DNA of 64,000 bases from Halorarius litoreus (GTDB lineage: Archaea; Halobacteriota; Halobacteria; Halobacteriales; Haloarculaceae): the NCBI RefSeq assembly GCF_024362405.1, contig NZ_CP101454.1:2728001-2792000 (forward strand). Direction: 5' to 3'. A program made the translations under genes and the position numbers. Shown here piece after piece: positions 7,643 through 16,521 of this stretch; position 1 is the first letter of the stretch; every line of letters starts with the position of its first letter. The notes under the pieces are model-generated. The model ran no database searches, was not told the origin of the DNA, and was given only the letters and a program-made list of their open reading frames with translations.

Positions 7643-9112
7643 TCAGCCCTTGATGTTGCAGACGGGGAACGTCCGCGCCACCTTGTCACCGATGCCGAGC
7701 GCGTCCGAGACGCGGACCACCTCGTCGATGTCCTTGTAGACGCCGGGGGCCTCCTCGGCGATGGTCGCGCCCGACTGCGCCTTGACGTACACCTTCTGGG
7801 TGTCACGGAGGTCGTCGCGGACGTCCTCGCCCCAGAACTCCTTCTTCGCCTGCGTCCGGCTCATGAGCCGACCAGCGCCGTGGGCCGTCGACCCGAACGT
7901 CTCCTGCATCGAGTTCTCGCCGCCGCGGAGGACGTACGACCCCGCGCCCATCGAGCCGGGGATGATGACCGGCTGTCCCGTCTCCCGATACGCCTTCGGG
8001 ACTTCGGGACGACCTGCCGGAAACGCCCGCGTCGCGCCTTTCCGGTGGACGTACAGTTCACGCTCCTCGCCGTCGACGTCGTGGACCTCCTTCTTCGCGA
8101 TGTTGTGCGCCACGTCGTACAGCAGTTCCATCTCCATCGACTCCCACGGGCGGTCGAACACGTCTTCGAACACGTGGCGGGTCTCGTGCATGATGAGCTG
8201 GCGATTCACCCACGCGAAGTTGATGGCCGCACACATCGCGCCGTAGTACTCCTCGGCGAGCTGTGAGCCGGCGGGCGCGGCTGCGAGCTCCTTGTCCGGC
8301 AGCTGCGACAGGAGCCCCGAGTGTGCCTGCTCGATCTTTCGGAGATAGTCGTTGCACGTCTGGTGACCCAGGCCACGCGAGCCACAGTGGATGAGCACGA
8401 CGATCTGGTCCTGCTCGAGCCCGTAGGCCCCTGCGACCTCGTCGTCGAACGTGTCCGTGACCCGCTGGACTTCGAGGAAGTGGTTGCCCGAGCCGAGGCT
8501 CCCCAGCTGGTTTCGACCACGGTCCTTCGCCTTCTTCGAGATGGCGGACGGGTCCGCGTCGGGTCTGTAACCCTCGTCCTCGCAGTGTTCGAGGTCGGCC
8601 TGGGTCGCCCATCCCTCCTCCAGTGCCCAGTCCATCCCGCGTTCGAGCACGGCCTCGACGGTCGCCTGGTCGCCCTCGACGACCCCGCCACCGCCGAGCC
8701 CCGACGGGATGGCCTCGAACAGGGCGTTCACGAGTTCCTCCTCGTGGCCCTGGACGTCCTCGTAGGTGAGATTTGTTTTCATCATTCTCACGCCGCAATT
8801 AATGTCGTAACCGACCGCTCCGGGCGAGATACAGCCGGTTTCGGTGTCGATGCCCGCCACGCCACCCACGGGGAAGCCGTACCCCTGGTGACCGTCGGGC
8901 ATACAGAGCGCGTACTTCTGGATGCCGGGGAGGTGCGTCGTGTTCTGGAGCTGTTCGAGCGTCTTGTCGTCTGCGATCTCCTCTAAGAGGGTGCGACTGG
9001 CGAGCACCCTAGCTGGAACGCGCATGTCGCTGGACTGGGGAATCTCCCAGACGTAGTCGCGGACGCGATGGAGGGTGACGTCGCCCGCCTCGAAGGTCTC
9101 GGTCATACTCAT
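7643..9112 (-). CDS. rtcB: RNA-splicing ligase RtcB
   Basis: A 489-residue tRNA/RNA ligase that joins 2',3'-cyclic phosphate and 5'-OH ends, using GTP and manganese; in archaea it seals tRNA exons. Metal ligands and signature motifs are present: GYDINC (D103, C106), GSGNHFLE (H211), HCGSRGLGH (H242 to H250), YDVAHN (H336) and the guanylylated histidine in STAHGAGR (H411). Length is typical of intein-free RtcB. Its activator archease is encoded upstream on the same strand at 10248-10658, with a DoxX-type membrane gene between, so the group is probably co-transcribed. The next upstream gene ends 52 nt before this start. Confidence 0.97.
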   Translation of the reverse strand: MSMTETFEAGDVTLHRVRDYVWEIPQSSDMRVPARVLASRTLLEEIADDKTLEQLQNTTHLPGIQKYALCMPDGHQGYGFPVGGVAGIDTETGCISPGAVGYDINCGVRMMKTNLTYEDVQGHEEELVNALFEAIPSGLGGGGVVEGDQATVEAVLERGMDWALEEGWATQADLEHCEDEGYRPDADPSAISKKAKDRGRNQLGSLGSGNHFLEVQRVTDTFDDEVAGAYGLEQDQIVVLIHCGSRGLGHQTCNDYLRKIEQAHSGLLSQLPDKELAAAPAGSQLAEEYYGAMCAAINFAWVNRQLIMHETRHVFEDVFDRPWESMEMELLYDVAHNIAKKEVHDVDGEERELYVHRKGATRAFPAGRPEVPKAYRETGQPVIIPGSMGAGSYVLRGGENSMQETFGSTAHGAGRLMSRTQAKKEFWGEDVRDDLRDTQKVYVKAQSGATIAEEAPGVYKDIDEVVRVSDALGIGDKVARTFPVCNIKG

Positions 9113-9164
9113 CCTCGGCTACGGGCGCCGGAATAGCTTTCGCTCGTAGTGTCGGCCGACCGTC

Positions 9165-10184
9165 TCAGTCGGCGGGCGTCGGAGCCGCCCGGTCGGCTGC
9201 CCGGCGTGCACCGAGCCAGCGGTCGAGCGACAGCGGCCCGCCGCCGAGGGTGAACACGGCCGACGAGAGGCCGAACAGCGAGACGTGTGCGAGCACCGGG
9301 TCGTCGGGCAGGCCGAACAGCGTCGTCGTGAGGACGACGAACGCCAGCGCCGCGCTCGCGCGGGTGAACAGCCCGGCGACGAGTGCGAGCCCGAGCCCGA
9401 TCTCGACCAGGCCTGCCCCGAGCACCCAGACGCCGGGGTCGACCGGGACGACCGCCGTGAGGTCGTACTTCGCGACGACCTGGAGGGCGCGAGCGGGGTC
9501 GAGCAGCTTCTCGACGAGCCCGAGATAGACGAACGTCGCGCCGAGGCCGACGCGGAGGACGGTCGGCACCAGTCGGGCGTACGGGTCGATGCGCTCGCGT
9601 GCGACCGTGGCGAGCCCGCGGATGGGGTCGACACGGCTGTAGAGCGTGCCGGGCGTCTCGGCGACCCGCGCGAGCAACTCGTCGGCGCTGGGCGTTCCTC
9701 CGCCGAGCAGTGCGATGGCGACGAACGCGAGGGGGTACTCGAGCGCCAGCAGCATCGCGGGATCCACGGCCAGTCCAACGACCCAGAGCACGAGCCCCGC
9801 GATCGCCACTGTGCGGGTGGCGAGGCCGACGAGCAGGAGGAACCCGACGGCGACGAGCAGCGGTTTCGTGCCCGGGAGGATGACGTTCGGCGAGAAGTAG
9901 TAGCCGGCGAACCCCGCGCCGAGCGTCGGGAGGCCGACGGCGAGCCGGAGCATCCACGGCACCAGCTCGCGGTAGCCGTCGAGCGTCACGCGCAGTACCT
10001 CGAAATCTCGAACCGTCGGTGCGACGCGGAGCCACGTCACCACTCCCAGGAGGACGACCAGCCCACCCCCGACGAACAGGGCGGCGTTGGTCGGCTCCGA
10101 GAGCGTTGCGAGCAGGAACTGGACGGCCTCCGCCGCAGCTGTCGGCGGGTCCGTGACGTAGTCGACGTGCAGGGGCCAGCGCAT
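9165..10184 (-). CDS. DoxX-family polytopic membrane protein
   Basis: A 339-residue integral membrane protein with about eight hydrophobic helices. The C-terminal part (about 200-325) has the DoxX pattern: VLRVGLGATFVYLGLVEKLLDP, then GAGLVEIGLGLALVAGLFTR. The N-terminal half carries a similar set of helices with KPLLVAVGFLLLVGLATR, suggesting an internal duplication of the four-helix unit. DoxX proteins are linked to quinone redox or sulfur metabolism in some archaea; no such partner is nearby. It sits between archease and rtcB, which has no obvious functional logic. Confidence 0.8.
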   Translation of the reverse strand: MRWPLHVDYVTDPPTAAAEAVQFLLATLSEPTNAALFVGGGLVVLLGVVTWLRVAPTVRDFEVLRVTLDGYRELVPWMLRLAVGLPTLGAGFAGYYFSPNVILPGTKPLLVAVGFLLLVGLATRTVAIAGLVLWVVGLAVDPAMLLALEYPLAFVAIALLGGGTPSADELLARVAETPGTLYSRVDPIRGLATVARERIDPYARLVPTVLRVGLGATFVYLGLVEKLLDPARALQVVAKYDLTAVVPVDPGVWVLGAGLVEIGLGLALVAGLFTRASAALAFVVLTTTLFGLPDDPVLAHVSLFGLSSAVFTLGGGPLSLDRWLGARRAADRAAPTPAD

Positions 10185-10247
10185 GAGCGACGTAGTGAGG
10201 GAAGACGGGTACCGGTTTCGACGGTTCCCGGCAGTTGGGGCGACGTA

Positions 10248-10658
10248 TCAGACGTCGAAGACTACGTACGCCTCCCAGCCCTCGGAGGTCTCCTCGACGC
10301 GCATCTCGGAGTAGGTGACGGCCTTCACCTCGCGGGCGACCACCGCGTCGAGCGGGACGGCCTGCGCGGAGCCTTCTAGCACCCACTCGCCGTCGCCCTC
10401 GACGCGGGCCTCGTGGGCGGCCGGCAGGACGTTGCGGACGTCGCGCTCGTAGATGAGGTCGTCGAGGTACTCGAACAGGAGTGCCTCGCGCGACTCGGCA
10501 CGAACGGTGACGGGGAACCGCTCCCCCGTGTCGGGGACGGACTCACACATCGCGGCGGTGAGGCCGTCGGCGACCGCGGCGAACGTCTCGCCGAGGTCGT
10601 CGCCGTGGGCTTCGACCGCCACGTCGGCGGTGTGTTCCTTGAGTTCGAAGCTACGCAT
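10248..10658 (-). CDS. Archease (RtcB activator)
   Basis: A 136-residue archease. It begins SFELKEHTADVAVEAHG, whose Asp in the HTADV motif is a conserved metal ligand. It has the middle ALLFEYLDDLIYERD helix and ends with VKAVTYSEMRVEE. Archease speeds RtcB guanylylation and allows multiple turnovers in tRNA splicing, so the nearby rtcB fits well. The ATG at 10658 overlaps the end of the upstream DUF502 gene by 8 nt, indicating translational coupling. Confidence 0.95.
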   Translation of the reverse strand: MRSFELKEHTADVAVEAHGDDLGETFAAVADGLTAAMCESVPDTGERFPVTVRAESREALLFEYLDDLIYERDVRNVLPAAHEARVEGDGEWVLEGSAQAVPLDAVVAREVKAVTYSEMRVEETSEGWEAYVVFDV

Positions 10659-11715
10659 CGTCGGCCCTGCCTGCCTGCTCGGCGGGGGTCCCCGAGGTCG
10701 GTTCACGAGTCTGTTCGTCGCGTCCGGAGGCTTCGGCGGGTGTCGTCTCGGTCGTGCCGCGGTCGTCGGCGTCCCGGCTCGCTCGTTCAGCCGGGGTCGG
10801 CCCGGTCGCCGCGGGGTCGCCGTCCTCTCGCTCGCGGTCGGCGATCTTCTGTGCCGTGTCCGAGTGCTCGGGGGCGACGTTGTCCACGTACTCCTCGATG
10901 CGGTCGTCGGGGACCTTAGGGTCACCGCGGCGGACGTCGGGCGACTCGTCGTCCGGTGACACCTGCTGGTCGACGCGCTCGATCTGACCGAGCTCGCGCA
11001 TCTCGCTCGCCGAGAGGCCACGGAGTTCGGCGTCGTCCTCACCGATGGCGACGCCGGAGGTGACTATCGAGCGGATCCCCTGCTCGACGGTCATGTCTAC
11101 GTCGAAGACCCGGTCCTTCGAGACGTGGATGACGAACCCACCCATGACGGGGTTCGGCGCCATCGGCATGAACAGCGTCACCATGTCGTCGTGGCCGGTG
11201 CCGTCCTCGATGACGCCAGGGGTCTCCGCGGTCTTGAACGCGACCGTGTACGACCCGTCGCCCGGATACTCGACGAGTTTCACCTCCTGGAAGCTGTCCG
11301 TATCCGAGTCGAGGAGGATCTCGGACATCTCGTTGAACGAGGTGTACACCGAGCCGACGCCGGGGATGGCCTCCATCACGTCGTCGAAGCTCCGGCCGAC
11401 ACGGTCGCCGCGTGAGGAGAACTCCGCGACGAAGCCGAGACAGAAGACGACGGCGAGGAACGTCAGGACCGTGACGCCCTCGATGAGGAGCTCTTCGGTG
11501 CTCTGTGCGACGAACGGGCTGCTCTGTATCGCCCCCGTGATGGGGTCGAGTCGGGTCGAGATGAAGTTGAGGACGAACCCGAGGATGAGCAGCGTCACAG
11601 CGAGCGGGAGGATGATGGCCGTCCCGGTGATCATCGACCGGCGAACCAGCTCCTTCGGCCCACGCGGCCGGCGTGGCTCGGAGCTGTCGGCCTCGAGTTC
11701 CTCGGGCGTTACCAT
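10651..11715 (-). CDS. DUF502 membrane protein
   Basis: A 354-residue protein with two N-terminal membrane helices (about residues 30-52 and 77-100) and a cytosolic or extracellular domain typical of DUF502: EAIPGVGSVYTSFNEMSEIL, VKLVEYPGDGSYTVAFKT, and FMPMAPNPVMGGFVIHV. The last ~110 residues are acidic, Thr/Ala/Glu-rich and probably disordered. The function of DUF502 proteins is unknown. Overlap with archease suggests it leads the RNA-repair operon. It is divergent from the acetyltransferase at 11826. Confidence 0.9.
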   Translation of the reverse strand: MVTPEELEADSSEPRRPRGPKELVRRSMITGTAIILPLAVTLLILGFVLNFISTRLDPITGAIQSSPFVAQSTEELLIEGVTVLTFLAVVFCLGFVAEFSSRGDRVGRSFDDVMEAIPGVGSVYTSFNEMSEILLDSDTDSFQEVKLVEYPGDGSYTVAFKTAETPGVIEDGTGHDDMVTLFMPMAPNPVMGGFVIHVSKDRVFDVDMTVEQGIRSIVTSGVAIGEDDAELRGLSASEMRELGQIERVDQQVSPDDESPDVRRGDPKVPDDRIEEYVDNVAPEHSDTAQKIADREREDGDPAATGPTPAERASRDADDRGTTETTPAEASGRDEQTREPTSGTPAEQAGRADDA

Positions 11716-11792
11716 GTGTCAGCTGTCTCGGGGCCGCCGTGAAAGCGTTGCGGCCGCTCGGTATCGCGTGCAGGCAGTCCCATGGGCGTAGG

Positions 11793-11802
11793 AACTATAT
11801 TC
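11793..11802 (+). promoter_or_regulatory. TATA-like box for the 11826 acetyltransferase
   Basis: AACTATATTC lies about 28 nt before the GTG start at 11826 and supports that start over in-frame codons further upstream. Confidence 0.5.
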
Positions 11803-11825
11803 GCCGACTCGCTACAAGTGCGGTA

Positions 11826-12308
11826 GTGAGTGTCAACATCGAACTGCGCGTCGTCGGGCGGGGGGACGACACCCTCGTCGACGAGGCGTGGGAGCTCAAA
11901 GAGCGCATCCGGCGTGAGGAAGGGGTGTTGCGCCAGCGCCGCGGCTTCTTCACCGATGCCTACCGTCGGTCGACGGTGTACGCGCTCGTCGAGCGCGGTG
12001 TCGAGGACACCCTGGTGGGCTTTGCCGCCACCCGCCGCGACGGCTATATCCTGTTTCTCGCGGTCGCTCCCGAGTACCGTGGCGAGGGGTTCGGCCGCCG
12101 GCTCGTCGCGGAGGTCGCCGACAACTACAGCAGCGTCACCTGCCACGCCCGCACCACCAACGAGAACGCGCTGGAGTTCTATCGCGAGGTCGGCTTCCAG
12201 ATTCAGCGTCGGGTCGACAACTACTACGAGGACCGCGGCGACGCCTACTACCTCCGGCTGGGCGAGGACTCGCTGAAGGAGAAGCTCTCGCGGTTCATGG
12301 GTCGCTGA
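11826..12308 (+). CDS. GNAT family N-acetyltransferase
   Basis: A 160-residue acetyltransferase. The acetyl-CoA binding motif is LAVAPEYRGEGFGRRLV (R/Q-x-x-G-x-G/A), preceded by the beta strand DGYILFLAV and followed by the typical NENALEFYREVGFQ segment. The acceptor is unknown; small-molecule or protein N-terminal acetylation are both possible. The GTG at 11826 is chosen from the TATA spacing. It precedes priS in the same direction with a 64-nt gap. Confidence 0.88.
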   Translation: MSVNIELRVVGRGDDTLVDEAWELKERIRREEGVLRQRRGFFTDAYRRSTVYALVERGVEDTLVGFAATRRDGYILFLAVAPEYRGEGFGRRLVAEVADNYSSVTCHARTTNENALEFYREVGFQIQRRVDNYYEDRGDAYYLRLGEDSLKEKLSRFMGR

Positions 12309-12372
12309 CGGCTGCAGTCGCCTGAGCGGAAGAACACACTTTTGGCCTCGACCACCGTCGCTTCCGAGAGCT

Positions 12373-13557
12373 ATGGACGAGCGGACCCGCGAGTACCTGA
12401 AGGGCCGGTTCGGCGACCACTACCGCCGGAGCGACATCGAGGGGCCGCCCGCCGCGAACGAGCGCGAGTGGGGGCACATCCCCTTCACCGCGGGGTCGGG
12501 CACGACGATGGTGCGTCACCAGTCGTGGCTCGACGTCGCGGGCGGCGCGTCGCTCTCGGACTTCCTCGCTCGCGAGAAACCCCGCCACGTCTACTTCTCC
12601 GCGGGGCGGTACCGCAACCCCGGAGCGGGCCGCATGAGTCAGAAGGGGTGGCGCGCCTCCGACCTGGTGTTCGACCTCGACGCCGACCACCTGCCCGGCG
12701 TCGACCCCGAGGAGGACTCCTACGCGACGATGCTCGACACCTGCAAGGACGCCCTCCTCCGACTGCTCGACTTCCTAGAGGGGGATTTCGGCTTCGAGGA
12801 CCTCACGGTCGTCTTCTCCGGGGGTCGCGGCTACCACGTCCACGTCCGCGACGAGGGCGTCCTCGACCTCGACCGCGAGCAGCGCAGCGAGATCGTCGAG
12901 TACGTCGCCGGCCCGGACATCGAGTTCGCGGACGTGATCCGCACCGAGGCGGTCGGTGGGATGGGCCTGAAGAATCCCACGCAGAAGCGCACCCTGCCCA
13001 CCGACGGCGGCTGGGGCGCGCGCACCCACCGGCACCTGATGGAACTCGTCGACGAGGTGCGCGACCTCCCCGAGGACGAGGCCATCGCACGGCTCCGCGA
13101 GTTCCCGCGCATCGGCGAGGGGAAAGCCGCTGCGGCGTACCGTGCGGCGACCGAGAACTACGACCAGCTCGCGGCCGGCAACGTCGATGTTCATCCGGCG
13201 GTCGTCAGCATCGCCAAACTCCTCTTCGAGCGCACGCTGGAGGAGGACTACGCGCCCATCGACGAGCCCGTCACCACCGACATCAACCGGCTGATTCGGC
13301 TGCCCGGGAGCCTCCACGGGGGGTCCGGGCTCGTGGTGACGCCCGTCGCCCGCGACGACCTGGCCGACTTCGAGCCGCTGGTCGACGCGGTCCCCGAGAC
13401 GTTCAGCGACCACGAGATCGCGATAAAAGTGACCGACGGCGGCCTCGTCGAGTTCGAGGGCGAAGCCTTTACTATCCCGGAGGGTCACCGTAAGGTCCGT
13501 GAAGCGCTCGGCGTGTTCCTGATGGCACGCGGCCGGGCGGAGAAGGCTACAGAATGA
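12373..13557 (+). CDS. priS: DNA primase small (catalytic) subunit PriS
   Basis: A 394-residue catalytic subunit of the archaeal/eukaryotic primase, which makes RNA primers for replication. The catalytic acidic motif is VFDLDADH (D101, D103), and the nucleotide-binding SGGRGYHVHV (149-158) follows. A further conserved segment, TTDINRLIRLPGSLHG, carries the third acidic residue. Length is normal. Its stop overlaps the GINS start (ATGA), so primase and GINS are translationally coupled, a pairing known in archaea. The large subunit PriL is not in this window. Confidence 0.97.
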   Translation: MDERTREYLKGRFGDHYRRSDIEGPPAANEREWGHIPFTAGSGTTMVRHQSWLDVAGGASLSDFLAREKPRHVYFSAGRYRNPGAGRMSQKGWRASDLVFDLDADHLPGVDPEEDSYATMLDTCKDALLRLLDFLEGDFGFEDLTVVFSGGRGYHVHVRDEGVLDLDREQRSEIVEYVAGPDIEFADVIRTEAVGGMGLKNPTQKRTLPTDGGWGARTHRHLMELVDEVRDLPEDEAIARLREFPRIGEGKAAAAYRAATENYDQLAAGNVDVHPAVVSIAKLLFERTLEEDYAPIDEPVTTDINRLIRLPGSLHGGSGLVVTPVARDDLADFEPLVDAVPETFSDHEIAIKVTDGGLVEFEGEAFTIPEGHRKVREALGVFLMARGRAEKATE

Positions 13558-14498
13558 ATCTGGACGAACTCCAAAGCGTACAGAGCCGGGAACGGCAGGC
13601 GAGCAGCCTGCAGAACCTGCGCTCCTCCTTCTATCAGGACGCAGGTGAGTTCATCCAGCAGCTGACACGCGAACGCGACCGCGCCGCCGAACGCGCGGAC
13701 GACCCCTTCTCCTCTCCCGAAGTCCGTCGCCTCTCCGACGACATCCAGACCGCGAAACAGACCGTCGAAGCCATCTACGAACGCCGCGTCGGCAAGGTGG
13801 TCAAGATGGCCTCCATCGCCGCCGCGGACATGCCGACCGACGACGAGGGCCTCACCGACGAGGAGGCCCAGCTGTTCGACACGCTCGTCGCCCGCATCAA
13901 GGAGAACCGCGGGCACGTCCTCGACGAGGTGCTCGAAGGCGAGGGCTCTGACCTCTCGTGTGCCCGGGACGTCGGTGCCGTCGACACGGCCACAGAGTCG
14001 GACCCGGAGCCGGCGTCGGAACCGGCATCGGTGTCGGAACCGGCGCCCGAACCCAACGCCGCGGCGGAACTCGGGCTCGACCCGACACCGGAGTCCGCCA
14101 GCGAACCAGGCGAACCGGTCAACGCGGCTGATATGATGGGAACCGGTGACGACTCCGAACCGGGACCAGCCACCGACGCGCCGTCAGAGGCGCCCCCGGC
14201 GAGCGAGGCCACCGCGGCCGCGGAGCGAACGGAAGTTCCCCCGGAGGCGCCGCCCGCTGGGGCAGCCCGTGAGTCCGAGTCCGAGCCCGAACCCGAGCCG
14301 ACGACCGACGAGTCGGCAGATTCGGGCGCCGGGCAGCGCTCGGTCGAGCGGACGACCGTCCACGTCTTGCAGGACGTCGGCGAGATCTTCGGCGTCGACG
14401 AGCGGACGTACGAACTCTCCTCGGACGAGGTCGTGACGCTGCCGTCGGCGAACGCGGAGCCGCTCGTCGAGCGGGAAGCTGCGAAGCGGCTGGAGTAG
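13554..14498 (+). CDS. GINS complex replication factor (Gins51-type)
   Basis: A 314-residue GINS subunit that bridges MCM helicase and Cdc45/GAN in the archaeal replisome. The helical A-domain occupies about 1-125 (LRSSFYQDAGEFIQQLTRERD, and KVVKMASIAA). A long Pro/Glu/Ala/Ser-rich acidic linker runs about 140-265. The small B-domain is C-terminal (about 265-314; TTVHVLQDVGEIFGVDERTYEL). The linker makes it longer than typical ~200-residue archaeal Gins51. Position directly after priS with a 4-nt overlap supports the call. Confidence 0.93.
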   Translation: MNLDELQSVQSRERQASSLQNLRSSFYQDAGEFIQQLTRERDRAAERADDPFSSPEVRRLSDDIQTAKQTVEAIYERRVGKVVKMASIAAADMPTDDEGLTDEEAQLFDTLVARIKENRGHVLDEVLEGEGSDLSCARDVGAVDTATESDPEPASEPASVSEPAPEPNAAAELGLDPTPESASEPGEPVNAADMMGTGDDSEPGPATDAPSEAPPASEATAAAERTEVPPEAPPAGAARESESEPEPEPTTDESADSGAGQRSVERTTVHVLQDVGEIFGVDERTYELSSDEVVTLPSANAEPLVEREAAKRLE

Positions 14499-14534
14499 AC
14501 GGGGGCTTATCGCGGGGCGCGTCGAGACAGTACC

Positions 14535-15083
14535 GTGAAGTGGACACGCCGGACGGTCCTCGCGGCGGTCGCGCTCACCGCCGGATGTACGTCGCCGACG
14601 GGCGACGTCGAGTCCCCTGCGAGCGCCACGCGCACGACCGACACAGGTTCAGGTACGACGACCGCGAACCCTGCCTCCATGTCACCCAGCGAGTCGACGC
14701 CGTCATTCCAGGAACTCGACCTCCGGGAGGCCAACGTCGTCGACGTCGAGTGGTCCGGCAGTTCGGGAGCGGTGCGGTTCGACGTGACCCTCTACCACGA
14801 CGATGACGGCGAGGACGGCTACGCGAACTGGTGGCAGGTCGAGATGCTCGACGGCCAACAGCTGGGTCGTCGGGAACTGCTCCACGCGCACAGTACCGCG
14901 CCGTTCACCCGGTCGGAAACCATCGAGATACCCGACGGCGTGCCCTGTGTCGTCGTCCGCGGCCACGACCAGACCCACGGCTACGGCGGCCAGGCGATGC
15001 TCGTCACCCTCGAGTCCGGCGCGACGAAAGCGGTCGACCAGGGTCCCGAGACGCAGTCGTTCACTGTCGGGGACTGTCCCTAG
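14535..15083 (+). CDS. Tat-exported lipoprotein of unknown function
   Basis: A 182-residue predicted lipoprotein. The GTG start is followed by KWTRRTVLAAVALTAGC, combining a twin arginine with a lipobox cysteine at C18. A Thr/Ser-rich spacer (20-55) leads to a beta-rich domain with VRFDVTLYHDDDGEDGYANWWQVE, perhaps a small beta-sandwich. It would be anchored on the outer face of the membrane. A TATA-like CTTATCGC lies at 14506-14513. It converges on the next gene with stops sharing a CTAG. No family is recognised. Confidence 0.78.
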   Translation: MKWTRRTVLAAVALTAGCTSPTGDVESPASATRTTDTGSGTTTANPASMSPSESTPSFQELDLREANVVDVEWSGSSGAVRFDVTLYHDDDGEDGYANWWQVEMLDGQQLGRRELLHAHSTAPFTRSETIEIPDGVPCVVVRGHDQTHGYGGQAMLVTLESGATKAVDQGPETQSFTVGDCP

Positions 15084-15610
15084 CGACGGGCGAGCCGCCC
15101 GGTCGCAACCCACCGTTCGTACGCCTCGCCGAGCCCGCGTCGGTCGCGCAGCCGGAGCAGCGAGTGCGGGAAGCCAGCGGGAAGCATCACGTCGAGCGTG
15201 CGGAGTGGCTCGTCCTCCAGCGCACCGTCCTCACGTCGTTCGATGCGGAGCGGGTCGAACTCGCGGCCGAACGCGGGAGCGTGGCCCGCCTGATGGACCC
15301 GGACGACCGTCGGGGCGTTCGGACAGAGGTAGACGTCGTTGCCGCGGGTGTAGCCACGCATGCAGTCGGTCTCCCACCACGTCACCAACCCCTCGCGAAG
15401 CGAGCCGTGTTCGGGGAGGTGGCCGTCGCCGTCGCCGACGTGGACGTGGTACCCCCGGAGGTAGTCGTACCAGTTCCGCTCGTGTTCGACGACGAGCGGG
15501 TCGTCGCTGGTGCCGTCGTCCGGCACCTCGCCGACGCGGGTCACGACAGCGTTCCACCCGGCGACGACCACGAGCGCGACGCTCGCGGCGGCGAGTTGGA
15601 GGGCGCGCAT
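15080..15610 (-). CDS. Hypothetical protein with one N-terminal membrane helix
   Basis: A 176-residue protein with an N-terminal hydrophobic helix (about 3-25) then a soluble domain containing conserved-looking HERNWYDYLRGYHVHVGDGDGH, a two-cysteine WWETDCMRGYTRGNDVYLC segment and a basic C-terminus. The two cysteines could form a disulfide outside the cell. No family is recognised. It is divergent from the formyltransferase at 15662 and overlaps the lipoprotein stop by 4 nt; convergent neighbours with an export signal may share an envelope role. Confidence 0.75.
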   Translation of the reverse strand: MRALQLAAASVALVVVAGWNAVVTRVGEVPDDGTSDDPLVVEHERNWYDYLRGYHVHVGDGDGHLPEHGSLREGLVTWWETDCMRGYTRGNDVYLCPNAPTVVRVHQAGHAPAFGREFDPLRIERREDGALEDEPLRTLDVMLPAGFPHSLLRLRDRRGLGEAYERWVATGRLARR

Positions 15611-15661
15611 GGCTGGCCGTGCGACCGAACGGTTTGAGTATCTTGTGTCGAACCATCGGTC

Positions 15662-16432
15662 GTGCGCACGCTGCTCGTCACGAGCGAGGAACCGCTGTAC
15701 CTCCCGCGGTACCTCGAACCGGTCGTCAGCGAGCACGCCGCCAGCATCGAGGCCGTCGTCGTCGCCCCCCTCCCCCGTTCGACCCGCGAGCAGGTCCGCC
15801 GGCAGTACCGCATGTTCGGGCCCCTGGCCTTCGTCCGGATGGGGGCGCGATTCGTCGCGGGGCGGCTCGCCGACGTTCTCTCGGGCGGGCGCCCGGTCGG
15901 GGGCCGGTATCACTCGGTCGCGTCGCTGGCGCGCGCCCACGACGTGCCGGTGTGGCACGCGCCCGACGTCTCCGCCCCGACGTTCGTCGATCGCGTGCGT
16001 GCGGCCGACCCGGACCTCCTGCTGTCTGTGGTCGCAGGGCAGAAACTCGGCCCCGATCTCCTCGCTGTCCCCGACGACGCGGTGAACCTCCACGGGTCGC
16101 TCCTCCCGAAGTACCGGGGGCGGGCGACCGCCTTCTGGCCGCTCTACTACGGCGACGACGTAACCGGGGTCACCGCCCACCGACTGACCGACGAGTGGGA
16201 CGCCGGCCCCATCGTCGAGCGGCGCCGCGTCCAGATCGCGGACGAGGAGACCGTCCACTCGCTGTACCTGAAACTCGCCGACTGCGGTGGCCGGCTCGCG
16301 TGCGACCTGCTCGACCGCTACCCGTGTGCGCTCGAGACGGAGCCGAACGAGACCACCGACGGCGACTACCACTCGCTACCGACCCCAGCACAGCGTCGTG
16401 CGTTCCTCGACCGCGGTGGCCGGTTCGCCTAG
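15662..16432 (+). CDS. Formyltransferase family protein (Fmt/PurN-like fold)
   Basis: A 256-residue protein with the catalytic core of folate-dependent formyltransferases: N142 and H144 in VNLHGSLLPKYRGR, and D180 in DEWDAGP. These correspond to the Asn-His-Asp triad of methionyl-tRNA and GAR formyltransferases. It lacks the usual C-terminal tRNA-binding domain of Fmt, and archaea do not formylate initiator tRNA, so a sugar or small-molecule acceptor is more likely. The folD gene, which makes the one-carbon folate pool, is 89 nt downstream. GTG start at 15662. Confidence 0.85.
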   Translation: MRTLLVTSEEPLYLPRYLEPVVSEHAASIEAVVVAPLPRSTREQVRRQYRMFGPLAFVRMGARFVAGRLADVLSGGRPVGGRYHSVASLARAHDVPVWHAPDVSAPTFVDRVRAADPDLLLSVVAGQKLGPDLLAVPDDAVNLHGSLLPKYRGRATAFWPLYYGDDVTGVTAHRLTDEWDAGPIVERRRVQIADEETVHSLYLKLADCGGRLACDLLDRYPCALETEPNETTDGDYHSLPTPAQRRAFLDRGGRFA

Positions 16433-16521
16433 CCACGTTCGTGGATAGTTCAGCGAAAAACGACCGCCAATTGAGCACGGATTCGTGGGGTTGATTAGCC
16501 GTGGCCGCCCACGCCTCACCA

